Shown one piece after another: positions 36,672 to 46,339 of a DNA stretch of 64,000 bases. Within the stretch, counting starts at the first letter, position 1; each line of letters begins with the position of its first letter. The DNA lies in assembly GCF_005503535.1 (NCBI RefSeq), contig NZ_SCNN01000009.1, forward strand, positions 186,001 to 250,000, given 5' to 3'. Source of the stretch: Mesorhizobium comanense (GTDB lineage: Bacteria > Pseudomonadota > Alphaproteobacteria > Rhizobiales > Rhizobiaceae). Both the position numbers and the translations under genes were made by a program. A model generated the notes under the pieces. The model made no database searches. It had not been told where the DNA came from and saw only the letters and a list, made by a program, of their open reading frames with translations.

Positions 36672-38150
36672 TTACGGCGTTTTCCGATTACTACTTGATC
36701 CCGCAGTTGATTTAGCGCGCAAACGCCGCTTAAAGAAATTCAGATGCTTTGAAGTGAGCGAATGATCCCAATCACGCGGATACTTCATGGCCTTCGCAAA
36801 CTTGTATCGGTCCTCCAAATTCATACTCTTCGCCCTCGCTAGTTCCAGCGCTGCAACGAGCTCATTCAACCCCGGTTGAGCTGGTATAATGTTTTCGCTA
36901 AGCCCCTTCAAATATTCATCGGTTTTTGTTTTGAACGTGTTTGTAACAACCACGCAGCCGGACCCGGCCAAATCCATTGGAATCATGCTTGGGTGTGGAG
37001 AGGCCATCAACGTCAGACAGATGTCGAAGCTGGAAACCTCTTCGATATACGTGCTGAGGTCCATCCTTGGCAGCGAAACCGATCGAGCCCCCGGGAGCAG
37101 TTCGACAACTCCTTCACCAAGCCCCATCCCGACGCATTCCCATTCAGCGGGATCGAATATTCCCCGCTTGAATGCAGTAGCAAGAGCCAGTGCCGTGAGT
37201 TCGAACATGTTACGATCCACGACAGGACGAGAATAGAAGACGATCTTTTTCTTGTTTTTCGCGCGGTTGCGCTCGATGAAGGCATTCTTTGGCAGCAAAT
37301 TCGAGGAGCACGCGTTATTGAAGAATGTATAGGACAATCCGCGAGATTTTATCCCTCCAACATCGTTTGAAACAAAGAAATTCATCAAGCTCTCGCTGGA
37401 GAAAATCGCACTATAGTTCATTGAATACGTGCGATCGGCAATTGCGTGCAAGCTATTTGCCTGATAGAATAATGCCTCATAGTCCTGTATAAGATATATG
37501 AAACTCTTATTATCGGTCGCCGAGCATATTTTTTCGGCAAGATAAGCCGAATACCAGACGGTGGCGACCGCATAATCATACTTTGAAACGCGAAGAGGTG
37601 CACGTCTCTCCCCGATATACTCTACTTCGAGTTCGTCAAAGATCCGTTCCATCCCGGGATATTTTAGAACCTTCTCTCTAAACTCGGATAGATTGAAATA
37701 AAAATTGTCGAACATAACCAGACGAACATTGATACCGGTCTTTCGCAGGAAGAGCGCCACCTGGAAAACACCAAAAAAACCCGCCGAAATCGATTTAAAG
37801 TCAAAAGCCGGAACGAGAACATTAATCGTCTGCGGTCGACGCCCGTCAATCTCGACTTCGGGCAAGTCATAGACGCGATTTAATCGCAGATTGAGGAAAT
37901 CGCGGTCGTAAACATGGTTCGGCGGGGCCACCGCCGGGACGAGTGGCAGTTGCGACAGGTAAGACGACTGTAGGTCAGCAAGCAAGCCAAGACGATGGGC
38001 CATGGACATGCACACATAGGCAAACCGGCTCTTATAACTCTGCAACTTAACGTTCGGGTCAAAGACCTTGTGATACGACTGCTTTAACTCCTGATGCCCG
38101 AAAAACCGCGCCCCTGCGCCCGCCAGCGTTGCTGTAAACCGACGACGCAT
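36672..38150 (-). CDS. WsaF-like glycosyltransferase (rhamnosyltransferase candidate)
   Basis: A 492-residue protein of GT-B type. The N-terminal half has TINVLVPAFDFKSISAGFFG followed by FQVALFLRKTGINVRLV, the pattern of WsaF, a rhamnosyltransferase of S-layer glycan synthesis. The C-terminal half has KIVFYSRPVVDRNMFELTALAL, ECVGMGLGEGVVELLPG and MASPHPSMIPMDLAGSGCVVV, a GT4-like donor site. It probably uses dTDP-rhamnose, made by the rfb genes of the same operon. Its ATG shares one base with the stop of wzt (TAATG), so it is translationally coupled to the exporter. Codon use and base composition (many A/T third positions) differ strongly from the housekeeping genes around, a sign of transfer. 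Confidence 0.75.
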   Translation of the reverse strand: MRRRFTATLAGAGARFFGHQELKQSYHKVFDPNVKLQSYKSRFAYVCMSMAHRLGLLADLQSSYLSQLPLVPAVAPPNHVYDRDFLNLRLNRVYDLPEVEIDGRRPQTINVLVPAFDFKSISAGFFGVFQVALFLRKTGINVRLVMFDNFYFNLSEFREKVLKYPGMERIFDELEVEYIGERRAPLRVSKYDYAVATVWYSAYLAEKICSATDNKSFIYLIQDYEALFYQANSLHAIADRTYSMNYSAIFSSESLMNFFVSNDVGGIKSRGLSYTFFNNACSSNLLPKNAFIERNRAKNKKKIVFYSRPVVDRNMFELTALALATAFKRGIFDPAEWECVGMGLGEGVVELLPGARSVSLPRMDLSTYIEEVSSFDICLTLMASPHPSMIPMDLAGSGCVVVTNTFKTKTDEYLKGLSENIIPAQPGLNELVAALELARAKSMNLEDRYKFAKAMKYPRDWDHSLTSKHLNFFKRRLRAKSTAGSSSNRKTP

Positions 38151-38875
38151 TAGCTGAAAACCTCTTCTCTCACGATACGCCCTTTTTCAAGATGCACAGC
38201 CGAATGGCACATTGATCGAATCAATGCGTCGGAATGGGATGCCAGAACAATAATCGCGGCATTGTTCAGCCAGTGCTCCATGCGGTCACGAGCCTTTTTT
38301 TGGAAGGATTCGTCGCCGGTGCCCAACCCTTCATCCAGAAGCACAATATCGGTGGGGTAAGCGGTCACAACCGAAAATGACAGCCGTGTCTGCATACCTG
38401 TCGAATATGTGCGAACGGGAAGATCTATAAAATCACCCAGTTCCGAGAAATCGATGATCGAACCAATCTGCTGCTCTACGTCCTTTGGCGAAATCCCCGC
38501 CATGAGGCTTTGAAGCCGGATGAACTCCCTCCCTGTGAGTTCGGGAGACAATCCCATGGACGGCTTTATCAAAACAGCTGTATCGCCATTTATGGCGGCG
38601 GTGCCAGTGGTGGGCTTCAAAATACCGGCCAGCACCCTCAACAAGGTTGTCTTGCCGGCGCCGTTGTGTCCGCTCAGCCCCAACCGCGTGCCAGCTTGCA
38701 GGTCAAGCGACACGCCATCAAGCGCGGCGACCTCGAAGCGGCCGGTATCACCGGCCAGCAAACGCCCACCGGTCGTGAACCTCAGCGCCGCCTGCTTGAG
38801 CGATCGATTTGCCGGAGCTGACCATATCGGGATTCGGACAGTCACGTCGGCTAGCTGAATAGATGGCGGTAACAT
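38150..38875 (-). CDS. wzt: polysaccharide ABC exporter ATPase Wzt
   Basis: A 241-residue ABC ATPase of the polysaccharide/O-antigen export class. Walker A SGHNGAGKTTLLRVLAG, the typical export-class segment KPSMGLSPELTGREF, the signature YSTGMQTRLSFSV and Walker B DIVLLDEGLGTGD are present. It ends just after the H-loop (ASHSDALIRSM) and lacks the C-terminal carbohydrate-binding domain found in Wzt proteins that read a chain-terminating cap. Coupling of export to chain completion is therefore unlikely to go through this protein. The start at ATG 38875 is preferred over a TTG at 38908. The stop overlaps the start of the glycosyltransferase gene. Confidence 0.88.
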   Translation of the reverse strand: MLPPSIQLADVTVRIPIWSAPANRSLKQAALRFTTGGRLLAGDTGRFEVAALDGVSLDLQAGTRLGLSGHNGAGKTTLLRVLAGILKPTTGTAAINGDTAVLIKPSMGLSPELTGREFIRLQSLMAGISPKDVEQQIGSIIDFSELGDFIDLPVRTYSTGMQTRLSFSVVTAYPTDIVLLDEGLGTGDESFQKKARDRMEHWLNNAAIIVLASHSDALIRSMCHSAVHLEKGRIVREEVFS

Positions 38876-38911
38876 GGGATTCCGGTCTGATTTACAAGAT
38901 GTCGTCAAAAT

Positions 38912-39664
38912 TCAAAGCCAGTACGGGATTCGGTGCTGCGTCCTTCGGTAGAGCGTGTACGCGGCGATACTGCCCAAGGCAGCGATCCCGGCAGAAACCA
39001 ATACACTCGTATAGTCAGTCCCACCGTTCAGGATCGGCGTGCGTGCCGCATCGATAATGTAGGAAATCGGGTTGAGGAGAAGGAAAAGGGATTCCGACGG
39101 CAGTATCTTCGACGTCCACAGAATTGGTGACAATATAAACAGAAGCTGCATCGCCGATGCAGCTATCAATGGGACGTCTCTAAATCTAACCGAAACAATA
39201 GAAACAATAGATGATATCCAAGCAGCATGAACAGCCAGCAATACGGTTCCGATTACAAACATTGGAATATTTAAGCCAATAGACGGATATGCTATAATCA
39301 TAGTCACAAATACTACAACAACATTGTGTAGCAATATGATGAAGTTCTTAGTTACACATCGAAATATGCATGAAGCCGGAGATATTTTTGTATTCAATAT
39401 GAGGTCATGAGAATTGATCATGGTCTCGGCACCTTCGACCACAGCAGCCGACAGGAACTGCCAGAGAACTATGCTGACCGCCAAATGGTGCAGATACTCT
39501 CTCACCGGCTGGTTGAGAAGAACCGCGTACAGGAATCCGACCGACGCCACGAATATCGCGGTGTTCACCGTGATCCATAGGGGCCCGAAGGTCGAGTTCC
39601 GGTAGCGAAGCGTGATGTCGAACCGCGCGAGCCGAAACCACAGCAATGATGCGCCCGAGTTCAT
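38912..39664 (-). CDS. wzm: polysaccharide ABC exporter permease Wzm
   Basis: A 250-residue ABC-2 type permease with about six transmembrane segments. The N-terminal amphipathic part LLWFRLARFDITLRYRNSTFGPLW and the block TVNTAIFVASVGFLYAVLLN are the usual entry of Wzm/TagG proteins. SPILWTSKILP and LLLNPISYIIDAARTPIL are the conserved C-terminal motifs. With Wzt it would move undecaprenyl-linked glycan across the inner membrane. The ATG at 39664 has AAAGGGA as ribosome binding site 7 nt upstream and lies 10 bp after the rfbD stop. The middle of this gene is very AT-rich (only 20 G/C of 60 at 39241-39300). Confidence 0.9.
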   Translation of the reverse strand: MNSGASLLWFRLARFDITLRYRNSTFGPLWITVNTAIFVASVGFLYAVLLNQPVREYLHHLAVSIVLWQFLSAAVVEGAETMINSHDLILNTKISPASCIFRCVTKNFIILLHNVVVVFVTMIIAYPSIGLNIPMFVIGTVLLAVHAAWISSIVSIVSVRFRDVPLIAASAMQLLFILSPILWTSKILPSESLFLLLNPISYIIDAARTPILNGGTDYTSVLVSAGIAALGSIAAYTLYRRTQHRIPYWL

Positions 39665-39674
39665 CGTAATCCCT

Positions 39675-40577
39675 TTAATGCGACGCCGCCGTGGCAATGT
39701 TCACAAGCCGACTTACCACCCGTTCCGCCGACTCCCGCCAGTCCGGTGCCGTCCATGCAAATACGTCGGCGAATTTCGCGCTTGAAAGCCTGGAGTTGGC
39801 GGGGCGGCGCGCCTTGGTTGGGTAGTCCATTGTCTCGATATCTCGTACCCGCGCCCAGGGACCACCAAACTTCAGACTTGTGTCGAGGATGTGACGGGCA
39901 AAGCCGCTCCAGCTGGTTTCTCCCGTGCCGGCCAGATGATAGGTGCCAAATCCGGCGAAGGTCTTGTTGCGATGCAGCATCGCCGCCGCATGCAGGATCG
40001 CCTCGGCGATATCAAGCGCCGATGTGGGATTTCCCCATTGATCTGACACCACCGATATCTCGTCGCGGTCGGCCGCCAAGCGCAGCATGGTTTTTGCGAA
40101 ATTCCGGCCGAACGGGCTGTAGACCCAGGCGGTGCGCAAGATGAGGTGGCGTGGATTGGTGGCGATCACCGCCCGCTCCCCGGCAAGCTTGGAGGCGCCA
40201 TAGACGCCGAGCGGTCCGGTCGCGTCGGTCTCGGCATAGGCGGCGGGCTTTTTGCCGTCGAAGACATAATCGGTCGAGAGATGGATCACCGGGACGCCAA
40301 GGCGCGCAGCGGCTTCGGCCACCTTGCCGGCGCCGGCCGCGTTGACGGCAAAGGCCAGCTCCGGTTCGTCCTCGGCCTGATCGACCGCCGTATAGGCGGC
40401 GGCCGAGACGACGATGTCAGGCCTGGCGGCGGCTATGGCCTCGACGATTGTCTCCGGCCGTGCCAGGTCGAGTTCGGGGCGACCGATGGCGACAAGCTCG
40501 ACACCGGTCTTCTGTCGGCCAGCCTCGACAAGGCTTGCCGCGACCTGCCCTTCGCGCCCGGTGACAAGCAGTCTCAC
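39675..40577 (-). CDS. rfbD: dTDP-4-dehydrorhamnose reductase
   Basis: A 300-residue extended SDR that performs the last step to dTDP-L-rhamnose. [16 protein letters not shown] (3-18) is the cofactor-binding start, followed by [29 protein letters not shown] and [12 protein letters not shown] with the catalytic Tyr-Lys pair. The start is GTG at 40577: it overlaps the rfbB stop as GTGA, and AAGGTG lies 5 nt upstream. It is followed after 10 bp by wzm, linking rhamnose synthesis directly to export. Composition is still GC-rich here; the switch to AT-rich DNA occurs at the rfbD/wzm border. Confidence 0.95.
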   Translation of the reverse strand: MRLLVTGREGQVAASLVEAGRQKTGVELVAIGRPELDLARPETIVEAIAAARPDIVVSAAAYTAVDQAEDEPELAFAVNAAGAGKVAEAAARLGVPVIHLSTDYVFDGKKPAAYAETDATGPLGVYGASKLAGERAVIATNPRHLILRTAWVYSPFGRNFAKTMLRLAADRDEISVVSDQWGNPTSALDIAEAILHAAAMLHRNKTFAGFGTYHLAGTGETSWSGFARHILDTSLKFGGPWARVRDIETMDYPTKARRPANSRLSSAKFADVFAWTAPDWRESAERVVSRLVNIATAASH

Positions 40578-41644
40578 GCGCCCACCTTGCGGGCTTCGCC
40601 CAGCCTTTCGCCGGCATAGCGCTGTTCGCGGATCGGCCCCCACCACCATTTGTTGTCGAGGAACCAGTCCACGGTTCGCGCCAGGCCGCTGTCGAAATTC
40701 TCCCTCGGCGCCCAGCCGAGCTCGCGGCCGATCTTGGAGGCATCGATGGCATAGCGGCGGTCGTGGCCGGGACGGTCGGTGACAAAGGAGATCAGCTCGC
40801 GGTAGCGCTTGCCACCGGCCCGCGGACGCCTGGCGTCGAGCAGGTCACAGATCGTCTCGACAACGGCGAGGTTGGTGCGTTCCGAATTGCCGCCGACATT
40901 GTAGCTCTCGCCCGGCGCGCCCTTCGTGGCAACCAGTTCCAGCGCGCGCGCGTGATCCTCGACGAACAGCCAGTCGCGCACATTGGCGCCGGCGCCGTAG
41001 ACCGGCAGCGGCTTTTCGTCGAGCGCGTTGAGGATGACGAGCGGAATCAGTTTCTCCGGAAAATGATAGGGCCCGTAATTGTTGGAGCAATTGGAGAGCA
41101 CGACCGGCAGGCCGTAGGTTTCGTGCCAGGCGCGCACCAGATGGTCCGAAGCCGCCTTCGAGGCGGAATAGGGCGAGGACGGCGCGTAGGGCGTCTCCTC
41201 GACGAACATGCCGCCATCGAAGGGCAGATCGCCGAACACTTCGTCGGTCGAGACGTGGTGGAAGCGGAACCGGTCTTTCCTCTCGTCGGAAAGGCCGCGC
41301 CAATATTCCAGCGCGGCGTTGAGGATCCTGTAGGTGCCGACGATGTTGGTCTCGATGAAGGCACCGGGCCCGTCGATCGAGCGGTCGACATGGCTCTCGG
41401 CGGCCAGGTTCATGACGATGTCGATATCGTGGCGGCGCAGCAGGTCGAGCACCGCCCTCTCGTCGCAGATGTCGGCATGGGCGAAGCTGTAATTATGGGC
41501 ATTCTCGATCGGCCGTAGCGAAGCCAGGTTGCCGGCATAGGTCAGCTTGTCGAGATTGGTCACCCTGTAGACCGGATTGGCGCACAGATGCCGGCACACC
41601 GCCGAGCCGATGAAGCCGGCCCCGCCCGTCACGAGAAAATTCAT
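40574..41644 (-). CDS. rfbB: dTDP-glucose 4,6-dehydratase
   Basis: A 356-residue extended SDR catalysing dTDP-glucose to dTDP-4-keto-6-deoxyglucose. [53 protein letters not shown], the catalytic [10 protein letters not shown] (Asp-Glu) and [12 protein letters not shown] (Tyr-x3-Lys) are all standard. I start at ATG 41644 with a GAGGG element upstream; the frame is open to 41818 but adds no family sequence. It is separated from rfbC by 46 bp and overlaps rfbD. Confidence 0.97.
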   Translation of the reverse strand: MNFLVTGGAGFIGSAVCRHLCANPVYRVTNLDKLTYAGNLASLRPIENAHNYSFAHADICDERAVLDLLRRHDIDIVMNLAAESHVDRSIDGPGAFIETNIVGTYRILNAALEYWRGLSDERKDRFRFHHVSTDEVFGDLPFDGGMFVEETPYAPSSPYSASKAASDHLVRAWHETYGLPVVLSNCSNNYGPYHFPEKLIPLVILNALDEKPLPVYGAGANVRDWLFVEDHARALELVATKGAPGESYNVGGNSERTNLAVVETICDLLDARRPRAGGKRYRELISFVTDRPGHDRRYAIDASKIGRELGWAPRENFDSGLARTVDWFLDNKWWWGPIREQRYAGERLGEARKVGA

Positions 41645-41690
41645 GCCGCAGCCCTCACGACGTAGACCCAAGCGCTTTTGACGACACCCA

Positions 41691-42245
41691 TCAGGCGAAC
41701 ACCTCGGCGGCGGCCAACAACGGCGCCCTGAGGTCCTTGTCCGACAGCTGGAAGCCGCCGGCCAGGGACGGCCAATCGATGCCGATCGCGGGGTCGTCGA
41801 AACGGATCGACCGGTCATGCTCGGGCGAATAGGTGTCCGTCACCTTGTACAGGACCTCCGTGTCGGGCACGAGCGTGACGAAGCCGTGCGCAAAACCCTT
41901 CGGCACCAGGATCTGGTTGCCCTTTTCGGCCGAGACTTCGAGGGCGACCCATTTTCCGAAGCTGTCCGAGGCGCGGCGGATATCGACCGCGATGTCGAGA
42001 ATGCTGCCACGGATGACGCGCAGCAGCTTGTCCTGGGCGCGCGGCGCGAGCTGATAGTGCAGCCCGCGCAGCACACCCGCCGCGGCGGAGTAGGAATGGT
42101 TGTCCTGCACGAAGGTCAGATCGATGCCGGCCTGCGAAAAGCGCTCGGCATTGTAGGTCTCCATGAAGAAGCCGCGCGCATCGCCATGGCGCTTGGGAAT
42201 GATTTCCAGCACGCCATCGATGCCAAGGGGTCTCACCTCCAGCAC
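41691..42245 (-). CDS. rfbC: dTDP-4-dehydrorhamnose 3,5-epimerase
   Basis: A 184-residue cupin epimerase that inverts C3 and C5 of dTDP-4-keto-6-deoxyglucose. [34 protein letters not shown] with the catalytic His, [16 protein letters not shown] and [12 protein letters not shown] match the RmlC family over its full length. The start is GTG at 42245, directly after the rfbA stop at 42246, with GGAGAG a few bases upstream. It forms the second gene of rfbACBD. Confidence 0.95.
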   Translation of the reverse strand: MLEVRPLGIDGVLEIIPKRHGDARGFFMETYNAERFSQAGIDLTFVQDNHSYSAAAGVLRGLHYQLAPRAQDKLLRVIRGSILDIAVDIRRASDSFGKWVALEVSAEKGNQILVPKGFAHGFVTLVPDTEVLYKVTDTYSPEHDRSIRFDDPAIGIDWPSLAGGFQLSDKDLRAPLLAAAEVFA

Positions 42246-43127
42246 CTAGCTCTCCGACAGATCGGCGACGCGCCGGCGCAGATAGGCGGCATATTCGTTC
42301 TTGCCCAGGCGCGTTGCGCGCTCCAGGACCTTGTCGGCCGTCAGCCAGCCCTGTTCGAGGGCGATCTCTTCGGGACAGGCGATCTTGATGCCCTGGCGGT
42401 GCTCGATCGTGCGCACGAAGGAAGAGGCATCGTTCAAGCTGTCATGGGTGCCGGTATCGAGCCAGGCATAACCGCGCCCCAGCCTGTGCACATGCAGCTG
42501 CCCGCGTTCGAGATAGACATTGTTGACCGCCGTGATCTCGAGCTCGCCGCGCGCCGAAGGCCGGATGGTCGAGGCGATATCGACGACGTCATTGTCGTAG
42601 AAATAAAGGCCCGTGACGGCCCAGGAGGATTTCGGCTTCTGCGGCTTTTCCTCGATGGTCAGCGCGGTTCCGGTCACCTTGTCGAACGAAACCACGCCAT
42701 AGCGCTCCGGATCCTCGACATGATAGGCGAACACCGAGGCGCCGGTTTCGCGCGACGCCGCCGCGCGGCAAAGCTGCGACAGCCCGTCGCCGAAATAGAT
42801 ATTGTCGCCAAGGATCATCGACACGCTGTCCTTGCCGATAAAGTCGCGGCCGATGATGAAGGCTTCCGCCAGTCCATTGGGCTGGGGCTGTTCGGCATAG
42901 GACAGCGCGAGCCCGAACTCCGATCCGTCGCCAAGCAGCTCACGGAAGACCGGCAGGTCGCGCGGCGTCGAGATGACCAGAATCTCGCGAATCCCGGCGA
43001 GCATCAGTACGCTCAGCGGATAATAGATCATCGGCTTGTCGTAGATGGGGAGGATTTGCTTAGATACTGCTAAAGTCAGTGGATAAAGACGTGTTCCACT
43101 GCCTCCAGCAAGGATAATTCCCTTCAA
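42246..43127 (-). CDS. rfbA: glucose-1-phosphate thymidylyltransferase
   Basis: A 293-residue RmlA enzyme joining glucose 1-phosphate and dTTP to dTDP-glucose. [20 protein letters not shown] is the nucleotide-binding start; [33 protein letters not shown] and [22 protein letters not shown] follow. The start codon is TTG at 43127: AAGGAG lies 6 nt before it, and the product begins exactly at the family consensus. It is the first gene of a minus-strand operon that runs through rfbCBD, wzm, wzt, the WsaF-like enzyme and probably the sulfotransferase-like gene. Glucose 1-phosphate could come from the pgm at 5.7 kb. Confidence 0.96.
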   Translation of the reverse strand: MKGIILAGGSGTRLYPLTLAVSKQILPIYDKPMIYYPLSVLMLAGIREILVISTPRDLPVFRELLGDGSEFGLALSYAEQPQPNGLAEAFIIGRDFIGKDSVSMILGDNIYFGDGLSQLCRAAASRETGASVFAYHVEDPERYGVVSFDKVTGTALTIEEKPQKPKSSWAVTGLYFYDNDVVDIASTIRPSARGELEITAVNNVYLERGQLHVHRLGRGYAWLDTGTHDSLNDASSFVRTIEHRQGIKIACPEEIALEQGWLTADKVLERATRLGKNEYAAYLRRRVADLSES

Positions 43128-43432
43128 GAAGCTCTCCTTGACATGCCGAAGCCCCCCAGCCCTGACTGGCTGTGCTTAGGTTTCATGCAATGGCTTGTCA
43201 ATGCGGCTTGCAACAAACCGTGACTTGCCTGGGAAACCCTGTCCCGGCGCGGCGGCAATCTCGTTGAGAACAAAAAACTTGTTGTCATTTCGGCAACCGA
43301 TCCAGGCCGGCGAAAAATGCTTTTCGCAACGAATCTTCGTGACGTAAAAATACAACATACGCATTGCAATCACAAAGGCAGCCGAAACACTCCGAACGCC
43401 CCAGCGCAGCTATATCCCCCGCTGAATTGAAA
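43128..43432. promoter_or_regulatory. rfb operon upstream region with possible promoter
   Basis: A 305-bp gap without a gene between rfbA and the metallo-beta-lactamase-fold gene, both on the minus strand. On the minus strand a perfect TTGACA lies at 43201-43196, which would put a transcript start about 40 nt before rfbA. The hexamer 17 bp downstream (TAAGCA) is a poor -10 box. The region is AT-richer than the genes on both sides. Confidence 0.35.
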
Positions 43433-44338
43433 TCAGCGCGGCGTGAAAATCCCATCGATGGCCGGCGCGGCTTCCGTTTCGACAAGGCCGCGCGCCACCA
43501 GATCCTCCAGATGGGCCAGCACCGAGAGGCCTGCTGCCCCGTGCAGACGCGGATCGGTGTCGCGGTAGATCGCCTTGACCATGGCGGCGATCGTCCTGTC
43601 GCCTGCCCTCACCCGCTCCAGTATGGCTCGTTCGCGCATCCTGCGATGCGTCTTCAACCCGCGCATGAAGCTGCGCGGCGCCGTCACGGGGCCGCCGTGG
43701 CCAGGCAAAAGCAGCCGGTCGCCGCGCTCGATGAGCTTGTCCAGGGACGCCATGTAATCGGCCATCGCCCCGTCCGGGGGCGCCACGATGGACGTCGCCC
43801 ACGCCATGACGTGATCGGCTGAAAACAGGATGCCGGTCCCCTCCAGCGCGAATGCCGCGTGGTTGGCCGTGTGGCCGGGCGTCAGGATCGTGCGGATCGC
43901 CCAGCCATCGCCCTCGACCAGTTCCCCATCCGGCAGCGCGATGTCGGGAACGAAACCGGTGTCGGCACTGGCGTCGAGCGCATTGATTTCGCCGATATGC
44001 AAAGGCCTCGCCGGCCTGTGCGGTCCTTCCGCCAGCACCGTCGCGCCGGTGCGCTCCTGCAGGCGGGCCGCCAGCGGTGAATGGTCACGATGCGTATGAC
44101 TGACGAAGATGTGGCTGACCGGCCGGCCGGCAATCACCTCGAGCAGCGTCTGAAGGTGTGCCTCGTCATCGGGCCCGGGGTCGACGACGGCCAGGGCATC
44201 GCGCCCGATGACATAGCTGTTGGTTCCGTGAAATGTGAAGGGGCTGGGATTTCGGACCGTTATGCGCTGCACGCCGGGCGCAACACTTACGCCCCGGCCG
44301 TAATTCGGATCGAAACCGGTGTCGAATTTGAGAGCCAT
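43433..44338 (-). CDS. metallo-beta-lactamase-fold hydrolase (LACTB2/glyoxalase-II-like)
   Basis: A 301-residue metallohydrolase. The dinuclear zinc motif is SHTHRDHSPLA with His81, His83, Asp85 and His86; further ligands lie in TPGHTANHAAF and FSADHVMAW. The C-terminal 80 or so residues form a small winged-helix-like tail (GLKTHRRMRERAILERVRAG) typical of the LACTB2 group. Members hydrolyse thioesters or act on nucleic acids; true beta-lactamase activity is unlikely, because there is no signal peptide. The start is the ATG at 44338 (MALKFDTGFDP); the frame is open upstream. It is divergent from bioY. Confidence 0.82.
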   Translation of the reverse strand: MALKFDTGFDPNYGRGVSVAPGVQRITVRNPSPFTFHGTNSYVIGRDALAVVDPGPDDEAHLQTLLEVIAGRPVSHIFVSHTHRDHSPLAARLQERTGATVLAEGPHRPARPLHIGEINALDASADTGFVPDIALPDGELVEGDGWAIRTILTPGHTANHAAFALEGTGILFSADHVMAWATSIVAPPDGAMADYMASLDKLIERGDRLLLPGHGGPVTAPRSFMRGLKTHRRMRERAILERVRAGDRTIAAMVKAIYRDTDPRLHGAAGLSVLAHLEDLVARGLVETEAAPAIDGIFTPR

Positions 44339-44451
44339 GTCGGCACATTGTTCCAGAAACGGCAAAACCGATTGCCGCATAGCACGCAAGCCAATATAGG
44401 AAAACGCAAGACCGTGATTATCGGATCGCGGCAACCTGATTGGGGAAGATC

Positions 44452-45042
44452 ATGGCAATTGCAACGACGACGCGCCCGCTTGTTTCTCTGGCCCTGCCGC
44501 AGGAAGGCGCCGCGCGGCTGGCAACGCAACTGCTGCTGGCGATCGCTGGAACGCTGCTGCTGACCCTCTCCGCCAAGACCAGGGTCGTGCTGGGCCCTGT
44601 CGACATCTCGATGCAAACGCTTGCCGTCTTCCTGATCGCCGCGGCCTTCGGCATGCGCCTCGGCGTCGCCACGCTGCTGCTCTACATGGCAGAGGGCGCG
44701 ATGGGCTTGCCGGTCTTCCAGGGCACGCCGGAAAAGGGCATCGGCATCGCCTACATGCTTGGATCGACCGGCGGTTATCTCGCCGGCTTCGTGGTCATGG
44801 CGGCCATTGTCGGCTGGGCCGCCGATCGTGGCTGGGATCGTCACCCGATCAAGCTGTTCAATGCGATGCTGGTTGCCGAGGTGGTGATGATGGCGATGGG
44901 TTTCGCCTGGCTGGCGCTGCTCATCGGCCCGGAAAAGTCCTGGCAGTTCGGCGTCGTGCCGTTCATCCTCGGCGACTTGATCAAGGTTGCGCTCGCCGCG
45001 AGCCTTGTGCCTGCGGCATGGTCGCTGCTGAAGCGTTCTTGA
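44452..45042 (+). CDS. bioY: biotin ECF transporter S component BioY
   Basis: A 196-residue membrane protein with about six helices that captures biotin at high affinity. TRVVLGPVDISMQTLAVFLIA and YMAEGAMGLPVFQG, then YMLGSTGGYLAGFVV, are the BioY signature blocks. The ATG at 44452 has GGGGAAG four bases upstream. No bioM/bioN genes (ATPase and T component) lie nearby, so the protein either works alone or uses partners encoded elsewhere. I looked for a BioR-type palindrome (TTATMKATAA) ahead of it and found none. Confidence 0.93.
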   Translation: MAIATTTRPLVSLALPQEGAARLATQLLLAIAGTLLLTLSAKTRVVLGPVDISMQTLAVFLIAAAFGMRLGVATLLLYMAEGAMGLPVFQGTPEKGIGIAYMLGSTGGYLAGFVVMAAIVGWAADRGWDRHPIKLFNAMLVAEVVMMAMGFAWLALLIGPEKSWQFGVVPFILGDLIKVALAASLVPAAWSLLKRS

Positions 45043-45101
45043 GTTTTCAAGCCAACGTGCAATAGGCGGCCGGGGGCGCTTCTCCAGCACGGGCGTTTCT
45101 G

Positions 45102-46127
45102 ATGAAGGTTCTGGTCACCGGCTCGGCCGGCTTCATAGGCTATCACGTCGCCCGGCGATTGCTGGAGCGCGGCGACGAGGTCGTCGGCATAGACAGCGTC
45201 AACGACTATTACGATCCCGCGATCAAGCAGGCGCGGCTGCGGCTGCTGGCCGAGGCAAGCGACAGCACCAATGCGGGGTATCATTTCATCCAAGGCAACC
45301 TGGCCGACAGAAGCGTGGTGGATGGCTGCTTCGGCGCTCACGCCTTCGACAGGGTGATCCACCTCGCCGCGCAGGCGGGCGTGCGCTACAGCCTGGAAAA
45401 CCCGCACGCCTATGTCGAGAGCAACATCGTCGCTTTCACCAACATGCTCGAAGCCTGCCGCAACGGCGGCATCGCGCATCTGACCTATGCCAGCACGTCG
45501 AGCGTCTACGGCGCCAACACCGACATGCCGTTTTCCGAACATCGTCCGGCAGACCATCCGCTGCAGTTCTACGCGGCCACCAAGCGCGCCAACGAACTGA
45601 TGGCGCACAGCTACAGCCACCTGTTTCGCCTGCCGACGACCGGGCTTCGTTTCTTCACCGTCTACGGCCCCTGGGGGCGGCCCGACATGGCGCTGTTCCT
45701 GTTCACGAGGTGCATTCTGGCGGGCGAGCCGATCAAGCTGTTCAACAATGGCAACCACACGCGCGACTTCACCTATGTCGAGGACATCGCCGAAGGCGTG
45801 ATCCGGGCCAGCGACAGTCCGGCCGCGGCCAATCCGGACTGGGATTCCAGCCATCCGGATCCGGCAACGAGCAGCGCGCCCTGGCGCATCTTCAATATTG
45901 GCAACAACAGGCCGGTAAAACTGACCGCCTATGTCGAAGCGCTGGAAGGCGCGCTGGGCCGCAAGGCCATCATCGAGCTGTTGCCGCTGCAGGCCGGCGA
46001 CGTGCCCGACACCTTCGCCGACTCCTCCGCGCTGGAAGCGGCTGTCGGCTACCGCCCCGGCACCTCGGTCTCCGATGGCGTCGGGCGCTTCGTGGAATGG
46101 TACCGGGGATATTTCGGGCGGGGATAG
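45102..46127 (+). CDS. lpsL: UDP-glucuronate 4-epimerase
   Basis: A 341-residue extended [23 protein letters not shown], the family-specific [54 protein letters not shown], and [18 protein letters not shown] with Tyr-x3-Lys are those of bacterial UDP-glucuronate epimerases (LpsL/CapI group). The product UDP-galacturonate is used in rhizobial lipid A, core and exopolysaccharides. The gene follows bioY by 59 bp on the same strand and precedes a polysaccharide deacetylase by 212 bp. The symbol follows the rhizobial lpsL usage and is by family likeness. Confidence 0.9.
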   Translation: MKVLVTGSAGFIGYHVARRLLERGDEVVGIDSVNDYYDPAIKQARLRLLAEASDSTNAGYHFIQGNLADRSVVDGCFGAHAFDRVIHLAAQAGVRYSLENPHAYVESNIVAFTNMLEACRNGGIAHLTYASTSSVYGANTDMPFSEHRPADHPLQFYAATKRANELMAHSYSHLFRLPTTGLRFFTVYGPWGRPDMALFLFTRCILAGEPIKLFNNGNHTRDFTYVEDIAEGVIRASDSPAAANPDWDSSHPDPATSSAPWRIFNIGNNRPVKLTAYVEALEGALGRKAIIELLPLQAGDVPDTFADSSALEAAVGYRPGTSVSDGVGRFVEWYRGYFGRG

Positions 46128-46339
46128 CGCCAAACCGAAGGGAGCGCGAACCGAACGGAGCCGGAAACGCACACTGCGCGCGAATCCCGGTCAGCCAGGC
46201 CGTGTTCCGGCGGCTCGCTCAACAGGCCGTCGGTCAAATTGCCGTGTCAGGCGCTTTTCTGCTATCCATCGTCCCGATTTCCGCCTTCTTACGGGTTTTC
46301 AGGATACCGGCTTCAGCAGTCAGTCAGGAATTCGGTTCG

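Noticed and set aside
44339..44451. BioR-type operator upstream of bioY
   Set aside because: No TTATMKATAA-like palindrome is present; only an unrelated TTATC occurs.
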